From Siderastrea siderea (lineage: Eukaryota > Cnidaria > Anthozoa > Scleractinia > Rhizangiidae): DNA of 64,000 bases. This document shows positions 1 through 11,762 of this stretch, in pieces. The stretch spans positions 46,452,353 to 46,516,352 of the forward strand of contig OZ034968.1 in assembly GCA_964030785.1 (NCBI GenBank), written 5' to 3'. The notes beneath the pieces are model-generated. The model did not search any database, had not been told where the DNA came from, and saw only the letters and a program-made list of their open reading frames with translations. How positions within the stretch are numbered: position 1 is the stretch's first letter; each line of letters begins with the position of its first letter. A program made the translations under genes and the position numbers.

Positions 1-245
1 CAAGGGTTTGCAATTATGTAAATTTTTCCATTAGTTAAGGACGGTGGCTCCTAATAGAGAAGGGCGTGGCTCAGACTTTATTTGACCCCTAAAGGAGACC
101 ATGCTAAAACAGACAATAAATTAAGTTAAATAGCCTTCCGTCCTGAACACCCTAAGTGAGACTAAAATCTGCAATTCACACCCCTAAGCGAGACGACGAA
201 CATCCCCGTCACTTCAGTATGAGAGCCCGCCCCCCCCCCCCAGCC
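1..245. repeat. Partial interspersed repeat (MITE-like), cut by the window edge
   Basis: The stretch around 36-56 (ggacggtggctcctaata) matches the terminus of the MITE in intron 1 of the secreted-protein genes. The stretch around 140-235 (flanking the phrases cctaagtgagac and cacccctaagcgagac) matches, in reverse, the repeat at 13985-14345. The segment is therefore two fused or nested repeat pieces, ending in a poly-C tract at 230-241. No coding potential is credible here. Confidence 0.6.
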
Positions 246-254
246 CCCGCGGGA

Positions 255-365
255 TCACGCGATTACCCGATGAAAAGTCAGCCTATTTCTATTTCTATTT
301 CTATTTCTATTTTTAGTGCTTATGCCGTGATCTTCCGATATTGCGACGAGATACTGAATATAGAC
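255..365 (+). repeat. Relic of the post-promoter repeat module
   Basis: The phrases cgcgattacccgatgaaaag and gccgtgatcttccgatattg are the same as in the modules at 21980-22175, 52180-52380 and 53150-53345, with an internal deletion. A short TATTTC microsatellite (about 283-315) sits inside. Its presence here suggests another duplicated unit lies upstream of the window. Confidence 0.55.
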
Positions 366-369
366 AATT

Positions 370-1168
370 TCTCAAAATCAGTCCATATACCTTTATATTT
401 ACATCGGATGCAATATAACAGCCTTCTGAATTCTCTGCTGGTATTTGAAAAAGGTGGGCCAACGATTTCAAAGTGCTTCTCATCATCTTGCACATGCACC
501 TGGGGTGATTTAATTCCATCACTGACGAAGATCAAAGATTTTCGATCGAAACGTCTGTAAGCATATTCCTAGGGGGTGGGGGGTGGGGTTACTCCCATGC
601 ATAAGCTACCTCGGTCCTTTAAATACGGTATCAATTTTACTCCCTTTCGATATTGTGATCCCAGTATGATCCTTAGACAGGGTTCACTAACTCTTATTAG
701 CTACAATTGCGGTACGTCAACGCCTAAACTAGGTTTAGTCTAGTATTCTCTGCTTAATGATGAACTTCCCACGTTAAAGAACAGAAGTAAAAACGACGAG
801 TTCACACAATTTTTATTTGTCGTTTTCCTTTGAATAGGGTATCATTTTTTCGGTTTGGGCCTTAAAAAGGGTACCACTTTCGATTTTCTATGCTTAAATA
901 GAGTCAGGGTTTAAGAACCTTTGCGGCACTCATTTATTCTGAATTAACGGGGGCTTAAATACCCCCGGGGCATATTTCAGATTGAAAAGCCAGCCAAAAT
1001 AACAACGTTTTTCCACAAAAGGATTTTTAACAAGAACTAACCACAGGCACAGCCTTAGCTTATGGAGTTGTCTAACCAGAGGACGAGGAGAACGATGAAA
1101 ACCATCACCAGTAATCCCTGCCAGTAGCAGTTTTAAAACAAGAAGACGAAGTTTGGATTCTAGCACTG
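370..1168. other. No gene seen
   Basis: AT-rich intergenic DNA with a poly-G stretch near 571-585. The short open frames here (for example on the minus strand at 930-1175) have no recognisable motif and no splice context. I see nothing functional. Confidence 0.5.
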
Positions 1169-1305
1169 GATTCACGAAGCCCTCCTAAGTTGAGATGTAT
1201 CCTAAGCATTGTTTCTTAATAATAGCCTGTTGCTGGAATAACAATACGCTATTGTCAAAAACCAATACTTAGGATGCATCTTAACTTAGGAGGGCTTCGT
1301 GAATC
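1169..1305. repeat. Short foldback (hairpin) element
   Basis: Arms of roughly 38 bases are inverted copies of one another: gattcacgaagccctcctaa at 1169, and its complement ending at 1305. They are separated by about 60 bases. This is consistent with a tiny MITE or a solo inverted repeat. No target duplication could be fixed. Confidence 0.7.
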
Positions 1306-1847
1306 TAACCCCTGATCTCATTTTTATAGGGATCTTATACAGGAAAACTGGGAAAAGCTGAAATATCATGAAATATTAGCGCGCAGGTAAACTCTTTTGG
1401 TTTCTCTTATTTAAAATAGTCTGCGGCGCTTATCCTCTTCTGACACATTCCAAGTGAGGTCACATTGACTTTTAGTAACATATTCTTACTCTTACAGCTG
1501 AATCTTGTTTCACCTGTTAACTCGCTGATCCGTGCGGTTTGTTAGAATAAAGACATGGCAGTGGACTCATATTTGGAGCACTGATCGTTTGTGTAAATAG
1601 TTGAGAAAAAAAAATCTTTCTGTGTGATGGTTTAAGGCCTTAACTCCCGCGACCATTTTTTCAGTACCAAGGACATCAGTCTCGTCGTAGAACCAGCTAC
1701 ATTCTTTCCGCTTCGTATTATTATTATTAGCCTTGGTTATAAGCGGAACTAAGCTTGATTGGATTGGATTTTTCTTTTAGACTCCTTCTTTAGCGCCCTT
1801 CAACTCATCTATAAACTCGACACTCGTGTTACATATCCGAAGATACC
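1306..1847. other. Intergenic, no gene seen
   Basis: Unique-looking AT-rich DNA leading into the duplicated block that starts near 1848. It contains a short ATT triplet run near 1709-1720. Nothing else stands out. Confidence 0.45.
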
Positions 1848-3004
1848 TCCAACAGACGCAATGTTGTCAAACCAATAGGGATCATCGACTCTGTAGAATA
1901 GGCTAAAAACGGTCTGCACAAAAAGCAACTCAGTTTCCTGTAACAGCTTAGGATTTTTGCTCCTTCTTGTGACGTATAAGAATAGTTGGAATTGCTTCCT
2001 ATGTTGGAACTGTTTCCTTTAAAATGAGTATTAGTCATCCGATTACAATTATAATTTTCCCTTGTTCTTTTGCCCTGTAACCCTATCTACTTTTGCAACC
2101 TTAGCGCGCAAAAGTGGTTGCATTTTGAATACCGTGAATGCTTGACCTTGTTTTAACTTCTGTTTACTTTCGCAATTAGAAGACATGTAAGTAATATTGA
2201 AAGTTCCTGTCTTTAAAATGGTAGATAAGGTCAAGCGTTAGCAATTAAGTACATCAAATGTTTCCCCTATTCACTGAATTGGGGAAAGACTTGAGTTGTG
2301 ATGAAAGGAATCTAACTACACGCAAAATTTTATTCCTTTCTTTCTATATTCCTTCTATATGAAACATTCGAGAATAAAATTTTTTTCATTTTAAGGATCG
2401 AAACGTATATAAATTCATTCTGACTTTTGTTCAAACCGGTAGCATTAAGTGTCACCTACAGAAATGGACTAATAATAACACCATGGAGTGCAAAAGAAGG
2501 AAATCACAACATTTTTACCTGTATCTGTGACGAATACGGTTATTACTGCTTTAATTTAGTCTTTTGTTAAGAAAAAACGTCATTTCCGCCAACTTTTGCA
2601 TGCATCAGGATCTTCAAGCTGGATTATAAAATCGAGAGATAATATGAGCACAGGTTATCCTCGCGTGAGCAGAAAATATTTAGTATTACTATTAAATGAT
2701 TCATTTTCTTTCTCAGGAATGAAACAAACGCTGTGTTTCCAGAATCCTAGTATGCGGAATAGCAAATGTAAAGTACTGAAAAGAGTTGGATAGTTAATAG
2801 AAAACATTATTGAATGCCAATCCTTGTTCTCCGTAAAAAGTAAATTGGCGCGGCAGGAACACTTGACGAAACTTCCAATAATATAACATGATTTGAGGAG
2901 CAACGACATGGGAACGACAAGCTGCGGGAATAAACCTGACGATGTACCTTAATAGAAAAAAATATGAGGCGAAGAAGGACGTGTACAGCTTCCTATCAGA
3001 TTAG

Positions 3005-3088
3005 TATATAAGGCGCACCATGGGCCCAGCAGTCAAACAAACCAATCCTCAAAGCAGAGCAATTCACCAACAGAACACGAAGAGAAAG
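3005..3088 (+). promoter_or_regulatory. TATA box and non-coding first exon of secreted gene A
   Basis: TATATAAG lies at 3005-3012, so transcription would begin near 3035 in the stretch agtcaaacaaaccaatcc. The leader exon ends at 3088, where agagaaag meets a donor gtaagc. The intron then runs to an acceptor AG at 3422-3423, two bases before the start codon. The same TATA-leader-donor arrangement is kept in copy B (44857-44940). Related TATA-leader modules recur at 21580, 51803 and 52744. Confidence 0.75.
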
Positions 3089-3425
3089 GTAAGCAACAAG
3101 TTTTACTCGATTGAGGTATGAAACAGTTACTTAGAGTTACCCGAGTACAAATTCGAGATAGAAAAGAGGAACTAAAGTAGAATTCTGAAACCGTCCAAAA
3201 TATTCCAAAAAAATTTAGGGACGACTTCTTAGAGAGGTCACTTTCTAAGACTTAGATGGGAAAGCGAGAGTAGAATTTCGTCAGCTTTTCTTCAGGCGCT
3301 GATGATGGTGTTACTTCTTCGTAATCGCGTAGCTGGTACAAGTAGATTCGCAAATACAGAAAACTTAAAGCCCTCGTAATTTCAGTAAACGTATTGCTTT
3401 TTAACTCTTTTTTTTTATAATAGAA

Positions 3426-3830
3426 ATGGAAGTCTCCAAGGTCCTGATCGTTGCCATGTTTGTTGCGACGTTAAGCTCAGTATCTCTTAGCGCTCCACGA
3501 TTACCAAGTACAATTGACGTCCTCGTCAATTACGTTATTTCTCGAGATGTCGCAAATGCCACTCAAGAGGTAAGAATTTAAACTGCTCTATTCTTTGTCA
3601 CCTAAATAACAAGAGAAACAAAAAAATGCTTTGGAAAATCTTCAGTCAAAAGATGCTTGATTCACTCAGTGTTAAATTCCTTAAGGACGGTGCCTCCTTT
3701 TGTTATTGCGCATACTTTCTGCGCATCTCGGGATATTCGGGTCTTTTAAGAAATTTGCCCCCTAATAGAACAATATTTTTGCGCGGTTTTTGACTGTGTG
3801 GAAAAAGCAGATCTTAGCAAGGGCTCTCAG

Positions 3831-3878
<48 letters not shown>

Positions 3879-5874
3879 GAGCTTAAATTTGGTAAGAAAA
3901 TGTCATACGTTCCATGCATTTTAACCCTTTTTTAGTATCATGGTTGCTTGATTATCTCTGAAAAATGCGTGGTTACCCACATTTTTCGTTTTGGATTCCA
4001 ATAACCCTTGCTAACATCTACTTTCCCCCCATAGTCATAACCTTTGCAAAAATACATTTGTATTAGGAGCCACCGTTTTCTGTTCTACATTAACTATTCA
4101 TTTCTCTAACATGTTTGCAGATGAAAAACCTCTATAAGTTTATAACCTCGACAAATTACATCCAGAATTCACCCATCGTACTTCCGAACATGAACACGCA
4201 AAGCTGTTCCTCAAACCAGGTATGTGTCACCTTGTTTATACGCAACAGTTTGATTTGCTTTTACTCTCGTCCATTGTAAGGTTTACATTGTTGTCTATGC
4301 GAAACTTCTGTTATTGTATCGAAAAATATCCATGAAAACTTCATAACTTGTGACAAAAGAAAAACGCTTTAGAGGCTCTTTATGTCCACACTTTTTAAGA
4401 AAAACACTTAGCTGTCAAATTAATACATTTTTCCAGCACTAGGGTGTGTGTAAGCTGTGTTGTTAAATTGACGTTCTTGTATTTTTCTCTCATCAGCCAC
4501 TGAAAGACAAGCTCGCTATCGCGTACAAGAAGCTGTTTGTCTTCAGAAGTCCGTTGTACATGGCCTTTTCCTATGAAGAAAACCAAGGACCTCAACACAG
4601 CCTGCTGGCTCAAGTACTCAGGGAGACAAGCTATTACGTCAATGGATCAACTGTCGTGCTGTATCGTATGGTAATTTAAAGTTCCTTAGTGAAATTAACG
4701 GACACGCCCCGAAGTAGGTAGAGTAGGAGAAATAACTAAGAAGATAATTACAAAAGATAATCTTAACCCCACATAAAGTTGATTGCAGGCAATTGAAAAG
4801 GTTCGTGTCTGTTTTGTGACTCGCCTTCATACTTGTTTCAACTGTAGCCACTAACTGTACCCACTTCAAAGCAGCTACGATGGCGACAGCAAAGAGAAGG
4901 TCATAAAACAAGAGGCTTAAAAACAATTAACCCTTAACGTGCGTTATGCCATCAGGTACCTATCTTTGCCGTTCTCTGCAAAACAACAGAGCAAAATCGC
5001 TGGTTTTCAGGTGTTGTGTAGAAGGTGAACACTTGGTGGCGAATTTTTGCACTAAATGTTTAACTTAAACCCGTCCTACGAGTTTATTTGGACAGTTCGG
5101 CCACCTTACATACACAGAAAGATTGCGATTAATCGCGAGTAACTTTAAGGAACGTGACGTTTTCATTAGTAGTTGCTTAAAAGACGATCGATGCAGCTTG
5201 AGGCAAACTCACTTTACATTGGCGGTTAGCTGATCATCCTTTGATTCTTTTGTTCAAAATTTCAGATGCGGGAAAATCACTTTCCTGTGCCCACTGTCCA
5301 AACTGGAATGTCCGAAGGGGACCTGGATCAATACTGTCGAGGATACCTTCAAACTCTTAAAAACAACACCTTATTGGTAAGTTATTTCCTCAGATACAAA
5401 ATACTCCATGCCTTAAAAAGTGAAAAAGAAATTAAAGAGCCTAGGTATGAAGTGCAAAACAATTTAAGAGCACATGAAATCCCATTAAGTCACGAAGAAC
5501 AATTACTGGTTTTTACACCGTGTCTCTTTTTATTCCGGAGATATTCAAGCTCTTGTAAGTTTTAACTAGCAAATTATAAGACTTGTAAGATCATTAGAAA
5601 TTCAGAATGGAGAGGAAACAAGAAACGAATAACATCTCGGGAAAAATGGGTTAAAGTAGCATATTTGAAGAATTTTTTTGTTTGCATTTAATTGTGATGG
5701 GGCTTAGTGCAACGAAGAAGCTTAATTTAACAGCCATACTAATGTTTGAGCTAATTCTCTTTACAGAACCTCGTCATTACTGATGATGTGGTGAAGGTTT
5801 ATCGAAACTACCTCATCCTCTACTCTCTAAATGACGCCATCGGACAAGTCTCCACCTGTGTTACTGGTATCTAA
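3426..5874 (+). CDS. Secreted five-exon helical protein, copy A (cytokine-like architecture)
   Basis: Coding exons are 3426-3569, 4121-4219, 4497-4670, 5266-5376 and 5767-5874. They encode 48, 33, 58, 37 and 35 residues, 211 in all. All four introns have GT-AG ends and fall exactly between codons (phase 0). Residues 1-22 form a signal peptide: MEVSK, then a hydrophobic stretch, with likely cleavage after SLS. No other membrane segment is seen, so the mature protein of about 188 residues is probably secreted. Sequons lie at N44 (NAT), N130 (NGS) and N172 (NNT). Cysteines at about 77, 163 and 207 leave one unpaired. Exons 1, 3, 4 and 5 each hold an amphipathic stretch that could be a helix. I do not recognise the family. 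Size, secretion and phase-0 introns resemble helical cytokine genes, but this is inference; a cnidarian-specific secreted peptide family is equally possible. Confidence 0.85.
3681..4076. mobile_element. Foldback MITE in intron 1 of gene A
   Basis: The ends read ttaaggacggtgcctcc and, inverted, ggagccaccgt. Internal arms with the phrases gtagccacgcatttttcaaa and tgaaaaatgcgtggttaccc fold back on each other. It occurs at the same intron position in copy B, so it was present before the duplication. Its terminus also appears at the window start (36-56). Confidence 0.75.
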
Positions 5875-6341
5875 TACAGGACAAACAATCACATTGCACT
5901 CTGGAAGAAGCAAGCTAAAGATTTCTCTTATTTATAAATTCTATTTAAATAACTAAAAAGATTCAAATATCTTACTGATAGACAAGTATAAATACTTAAA
6001 AGCTTAATATTATTTACCATATGGACAACGTTTCTTGAACCACTTTGCATGCTTAAACTTAAAAAAACCCGAAAATGTGGATGGAAACCAGAAATTAGAT
6101 TTACGTCACTTCAATACTATGTCAGCCTTATCTTTTTTTTCACGCATTTTTTTACATATTTATAAACAAAAGATACAGTAGTAGGTTTTTTATAAAAGCC
6201 ATTTCAAAAAATACTCTCCTTGAGAGAAGAAGTCCATATTGAGATAATCGTTTGTTACTGATCAGGATCAGTTTATATTGTAATCTGTTTCAGATGTATT
6301 AATTCATGAAAACATTGTAAACGTGCTATTGTTAAATTAAC

Positions 6342-6347
6342 AATAAA
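6342..6347 (+). terminator. Candidate polyadenylation signal of gene A
   Basis: AATAAA lies about 470 bases downstream of the stop codon, within 3' flank that is conserved in copy B (AATAAA at 48200-48205). A poly-C tract follows at 6402-6413. Other AT-rich sites nearer the stop could also serve. Confidence 0.4.
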
Positions 6348-6905
6348 ACGTAAAACAAAACCGTGCATTTTACTTTTTGTTTGCACTGGGGTTACGCCCA
6401 CCCCCCCCCCCCCTCTCAGATTTTTGGCAACGTTTGCCATTGGTTCCCGGGAGCTATGTTTACAACTTTCTTGCACTGCTGCTTTTACTGGAGAGAGCTT
6501 TATGTCTTGTACCATTGCCATATATTTGGAGCACAATTGCTTGCATAATTTTAGAAACTTTTTATGGGTTTCACATTAGTCTAACTACTCCTTCATCGTT
6601 GTTGTCTGGATAACGCGTAACGCGATCACATTCAAAAGTTTGATTAACAACAGAGAGCAGGAATTACACTAATCAATCAAGGCTCACTTTTTCACTAAAA
6701 CCAGGAATATTTGAGTGACTATCTCATCAATTTTGCAAGTAGTTATAGGTGATATTTAAGAAGACTCGACTACCATCCAGCAATTCGTTCAGAAATAAAC
6801 TTGGAGGAGGTACAATTTAATCTACATGTGTACGGCTGACTTGACTCAGTTTCCCGCGTTCAGAGTTGTTAAATAGGAGACCGTAAGTATACATCTCATC
6901 TACTG

Positions 6906-8266
6906 AAATCGTGTTGCAGAGACAAACATTGGTTAGCAGAATCCGTCGTCTAAAAGACCTTGCTGTGAGATATCAAGTAATGATGACACTTCAATCACAC
7001 TGCCAAGGTCTGCCAAGCAATTTTGTTTCTTCTCCCGAGACCATCACTTTTGTATATTAAACAATTAGTTTCGTTGGAACTGGAAACCAAATCTACTTAT
7101 CAAAGTTTCAACGTTTCCATTGCCACAAAATGCCTCCCAAGTGATTTGTATGTTCCGTATCTCGGGCGATCTATCGCTGTCTAACTAGCTCTAACTGGGT
7201 AGATTGCAAATGATTGAAACTGATTGGTATTCAAAGCTACCCCGCTTTTATATCATCTGGACATTTCCCCGACCAATAAGTGCAAAAATGAAAAATTGTC
7301 AATTAGACAATTTCATAAGTGACTCGAACTTCACGAAAAAGTGGTTTAAAAGATTGCCAAAATTCTCAAATGAGGCACCTAGACCAGACCTAAAAGTTCT
7401 AGGCATAGAATAAGAACTATTTTCAATATTTGTCTAACAAAATTGCGGCACAATGCGATCTGAAAAATTGGCTCAAAGTTTATGCAGCCATTTCCCCCAA
7501 TCAATTTATGCAGCGCGAGATTTGAATGGTTTCGCCTTGAGCGGAATTTTAAAATACCGCTCTAAAAGTAAATTCTTATGCGCTGAACGCATCACGTTTC
7601 TCGCGGACGACAGCTGTAGAAAGCAATACAAAACCCTTTAATGCAAACTGAATAACATTCGTGAAGAACCTTGAAGCAACTAGTTTTCTATTTTATCTTT
7701 GTCCAACTGATAAGGACCAATTAGTGACAATCAGTGTTCCTGACCACCTACCCGCTGCGTGAATTTCGCTCCGGGGCAAATGTAACTATTACCCTCTCCC
7801 CCCGGGAAAAAGTGTTCATTACTTCACTATCGGCGACGATTCAAACTTCCCGTCTCGGCAGTAATCGAAAATTTCAACGAGTGAAGATGCCATTGTTTAG
7901 GCCATTTCAAAAATGACCAAATATGGCCAGTTCATCCAAGTAAAAAATACCCATTGTTTTCGAATTTGATCTCCTTTTCTTGACACAATTTTGCAATGAT
8001 TAAACACTGAAGCCAAACCGGACAAAAGTGGTCAAAAATTTTTTCTGTCTAGTCCAGAATTCTTTTCTCCAATCGAGAATCATTTTCTCTAGTCCTATTT
8101 TTTGGACCGGTCAAGAATTAGTTCCTTGAGTCCAGATTTTTCTTCGAAGCAGTGAAGAATTTTTGCAGCGAGTTGAGAATTATTTAACTCACAAAAACTC
8201 CTTGTCCACACAGGTCAATAAGTGCGACTTTTTATACTCTGCGAGGCTCGGGTGTAATCTGCTGGG
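6906..8266. repeat. Second duplicated block, left part; no gene
   Basis: From about 7240 to 8266 this aligns with 51027-51575 (shared phrases tttatatcatctggacatt and ttcttcgaagcagt). The first 330 bases were not matched elsewhere. The homology stops exactly where the DIRS element begins and resumes at 21360. The open frames at 7204-7916 contain no recognisable domain. Confidence 0.7.
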
Positions 8267-8335
8267 AGTAGTGATCTAAGTATGAAAAAATACCCCGTTA
8301 CTGAATTCCCCTTGAATTCCCTTTGAATTCCCCTC
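8267..8335. repeat. Left inverted terminus of the DIRS element
   Basis: It reads agtagtgatctaagtatgaa, then aaaataccccgtta, then three spaced gaattccc units. The inverted partner is 21290-21359, with a few substitutions. Confidence 0.8.
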
Positions 8336-8778
8336 CGCTGATTGATTTGTGCTTCACACACTACGTCGTGAAAAGGCTGACGTCACGAGTTGGATTGCTT
8401 CCATACCCAATGAGCGTCGTTTGCCAACTCTCTTCTCACACTGATTGGTTCTCAAACTTTTCCCGCCATTAGTTCGGATATCAATGGCTTTCACGCCATT
8501 GTCCATTCAATATAAATGCGCGGAAATTCACTTCACTTTTTCACTGATTCGTTCTCGAGCGCTTTATTGTCCTTCTCCATATAAATGCGCAAAAATTGAG
8601 TTGGTCAACTTGAGCGACGAATATTAATTTCACTTGAAAGATATGTCTGTTTGTTCTCAATATCCGTTCTTTTCAACGCTACCTCAACATAAAATTAACT
8701 TGGCTTGTTCTGGTATGAGTTATCAGGCAGCGAACAGTCGGTTTAATAGTCCAAAAATTGGATAAGAAAACGATCAAG

Positions 8779-9718
8779 ATGATACAAAACCAGCAACCTG
8801 GTGAAGATACCAGAAAACCAATTACAGAGCTTGAAAAAGAATTGGAAGATATCAAGAAAAATATTCAGATTTGGAGCGTATTCACAAATACACGAGCGAA
8901 AGAGACAGCGAGCGATCGAATCTGGGAGTTGCTGTACCGCCCTATTCCCTCAATCCAACCTTTGCAAGGTTTAGAACGTTCTCTTTATGAGGCGAAACAG
9001 CAGGAAGAAATTCGCGCCTTGATGAATCATGTCAAGTTACTGGACGAGGAAAAGATCAAAATGGTATCTGTTACAGACGATGGCCTTCGTCGCCAACAAA
9101 CATTTACGCTGGATATTTATAACTTTCATCAGTGTCAACACACAGCCTTAATCAATTTCTTGATTGAAGCAAACCATGCTCGCTTAGTAGCAGAAACTAC
9201 GGCTGACCACTGGCGCCAACGTTTTGAAGAAGAACATCGAAAACTTGACTCAACTCGGCAGGTGAAGCGAAGCGAAAAGGGCTGCACAACTATAACTTAG
9301 CATTAAAGACTGGAAGCCCCGGCGAGGTCAATCGACTAGTGCTCCAAAGACAACTTGGAGTTGTGGAAAACAGTTGCGAGAATATCAAAATATCCGCGGT
9401 ACGTAGTTTAGCAGATATTTGTTTTCTGCACGTTCTGTATTTGGTATTCTCATTGTGTTTCACAATGAGGTGCTGCAAGTTACGTAGTAGGCGTTAATTG
9501 CGTTGTATATATAAGCTTTTGTCAGTTAGTGTTCTTCATTCGGGTCTGCGAACGCCACACGCTACACCACTGCTTTTTATTTTTATGTTGCGGATATTAT
9601 TTTAATGTTTGCTCTTTGTTGCCTTTTTTGTTTTCAGTGCGGGGAGTACGGTCATTTAAGTTCCTCATGCACGAAAGCCGCGGATCCTTCAAAAAGCAAC
9701 GCTCGCCGTGATTGACTA
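8779..9718 (+). pseudogene. DIRS gag-like protein, frameshifted
   Basis: A charged, predicted coiled-coil protein starts at the ATG at 8779 (MIQNQQPGED) and stays open to 9300. From about 9255 the continuing sense is in the next frame, where AKRKGLHNYNLALKTG and later VNRLVLQRQLGVVEN read well. This points to a one-base indel. A donor-like GCG|GTACGT is at about 9399. After an acceptor at about 9636, the frame CGEYGHLSSSC gives most of a CCHC zinc knuckle, as expected of a nucleic-acid-binding gag. The frame ends at a stop by 9718, about 50 bases before the nested insertion. The gag assignment rests on position, coiled coil and zinc knuckle. A host gene fragment is less likely. Confidence 0.6.
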
Positions 9719-9773
9719 GATGGCGATTCATTGACCACTGATGTTGCTGAAACTCAAGTTGAGTGTGATTTAA

Positions 9774-10497
9774 GAGCCACAGTCTGTAACTTTCGAGAAT
9801 CCGCGGTCAGGAAGCGAAAATTCGAATTTTCTTTTTCTACACCAAAAAGACCCTTTTGGTGAACCTTTTTAAAAAATGATACCCAAAAGTTCCAGCGAGG
9901 CCTTATTTTGACAAAAACGGGCAAAGTTCGAAAAGCTGCCCAACCGCCGTCGAAGGCCGAGGTAAATTATGCAAATTAGCGTATTTTCAACTCGCCAGAA
10001 CATGACAACAAAAGCTCGGACTAAATTCACTTTTTCGCCATTTATTAGTCATCCCTTGGACTTCTTTTTAAACTATATTTCATTGCCATGTTAACAATTT
10101 TTGTTTGCTATCCACACGCTTAAAAGATATGACATTCGCTCTTCAGTTGATTCATCAAATTTTACCTTATTTCGAAAAATCGCAGCGCCAGGGGTATGCG
10201 TATCTAGAGGCCAAAAAGGGATTCTATCGAACGGGCAATTATTCTTCTTTATCATACTGAAATGGTTAGTTTGGCCCGTAAAAAGCAAGCGCGCTAGAGG
10301 CAAAAACGTAGAGCCCATTTTCACACATTTCGCCGTTTTCTCAGTTGTTCTCATTTTACAAGCGGCACTTGGTTTTGAAGCAAAGCACAACAGTATTGGT
10401 CAGCGATCCCATTTTTATTTATTTAATTTACATTTTTCAATTGTTGCGATAACCTGACTTTGTTTCTCAGGGAAACCAGATTATTTTCAAATACGGA
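9774..10497. repeat. Left long inverted repeat of the TTAA element
   Basis: It pairs with 16402-17132 base for base apart from scattered substitutions and small indels. Open frames of about 110 residues appear in both arms only because the arms are copies; they are not taken as genes. Confidence 0.85.
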
Positions 10498-11360
10498 AAA
10501 TGTGAAGTACTGAATAAACAATTCAAATTGCTTACACGTGCGTGTGAGGCATAAAAGATCGCCTTGCTCACAATGCTTTATAAGGTATAGTTTGAACGTC
10601 GCTGACTCGCTTATTTCCCATTTCAGCGACTTTTTATACATTTTAAGCTGACATCTTAATCAGGCGCTGTCCGTTCAAGGAATTTTGAAATGAAAATCAG
10701 TGTTGTTGGCCGTGGCAGGTTTCAGTAAAACCGTCTGTAAATGAGCTTAAATAAACTGTTTTCGAACGCGAAAGCAGCGAAAACGATTGTGCACGTAAAT
10801 GCGAGATGTATTTGCACTCTTACACGTCGAAGTGTGCAGTGTTAATTTAGCTTGAATCACACAGTCCTGATTATAAGCTTCAAGTCACTTTCCGAGAAAA
10901 CAATTTGGTCTATAGCTATTTCGTCCTATTCCATGTCTTCTATAGATACATTTGCATACAGTATCGTTCGCCCGTAATTTGTCTTCGTGTAATTCTGTAG
11001 CCTTAGTTTGACTAAAAATCGTAAAAAGCTGACTTACCTGTTTTAAGGCTGGATGTTTGTGCTAAATTTGCTGAAGACATTGGTTTCCTCGCAAAGCAAA
11101 GATGGAACATGTGCAAGAAATGCTATTAAATCGTGGCAACAAGACGTCACATTGCGTGACAAATGAAACGTGATATACTTGTGCGGGAAAATGGCCAGGA
11201 AATCCTATGTCACTATTTGCGTGAACAATGACCTTTTTCTTACCCGAGTAGCTGAACATTTTTCACAAAAATTGTTTAAACGCTAGGAAAGATTTTTTTG
11301 GCCAGAACAATAATAAAAATGAAGAGAATAAAAATCAAAAACAAGTGATGCGAACTAGCG
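10498..11360. other. Interior of the TTAA element, no gene recognised
   Basis: A TATA-like tttataagg occurs near 10578, followed by AT-rich DNA. A 39-residue frame beginning at the ATG at 11053 has no known motif. This may be the promoter region of the downstream exons. Confidence 0.35.
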
Positions 11361-11762
11361 ATGGCAGCTTGTTGCAGAAACCCTGAAAAAGCGAAAACAA
11401 ACAAAACAAAACAAACACGTCTTCTTGTCAGTCAAACCCGAAAACGGTCTGCTCGGCTAATGAAAAAAGCATACAAATCGCACCAGTTTCGAAACTTCAT
11501 TGCTTCATTTCTCAATACTTGTACTATCGAGCATCAACGTCAGTTTGCTAATATGACATCTGGTAGCTTTTCGTCCTTATTCAGCTGCACTACGCCATGT
11601 GGATCAAGCTCCAGAAATCCACAAGATTTGCAATGTGTCACCCTGAAAGAATGCACAAAGGACGTTAACCCTCATCTTAAATCACTTAAAGTCGGCGCGG
11701 ATGAAGCAATTCGCGATGAAATGACGCTGTCATTGGTGAGAGCAGGTAAAGTTTTCCTTTAA
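11361..11762 (+). CDS. Uncharacterised basic protein exon of the TTAA element
   Basis: It starts at ATG 11361 (MAACCRNPEKAKTNK). The N-terminal third is rich in Lys and Arg (SQTRKRSARLMKKAYKS) and could bind nucleic acid or be a nuclear localisation signal. The frame has eight cysteines, including pairs around FSCTTPCG. A plausible donor (agcag|gtaaag) is at 11745, so the frame may splice on rather than end at the stop at 11762. I do not recognise it. Its position inside a transposon with intact ends suggests a transposition-related protein, but that is inference. Confidence 0.4.
   Translation: MAACCRNPEKAKTNKTKQTRLLVSQTRKRSARLMKKAYKSHQFRNFIASFLNTCTIEHQRQFANMTSGSFSSLFSCTTPCGSSSRNPQDLQCVTLKECTKDVNPHLKSLKVGADEAIRDEMTLSLVRAGKVFL

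Larger units (their letters stand above)
1848..6905 (+). repeat. Segmental duplication, copy A
   Basis: About 5.06 kb that aligns by eye, with small indels, to 43744-48761. The left junction is at ccaacagacgcaatgttgtc. The right junction follows ttgttaaataggagaccgta. The block carries a complete secreted-protein gene with promoter, introns and 3' flank. Both copies share the intron-1 MITE, so that insertion is older than the duplication. Copy B is in the same orientation, about 41.9 kb away. That spacing was inflated by the transposons now lying between them. Confidence 0.9.

Noticed and set aside
10101..10457. 118-residue open frame, mirrored at 16469-16801
   Set aside because: Both lie in the long inverted repeats of the TTAA element and match only because the arms are copies. 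They have no domain, and the frame is not better kept than the DNA.
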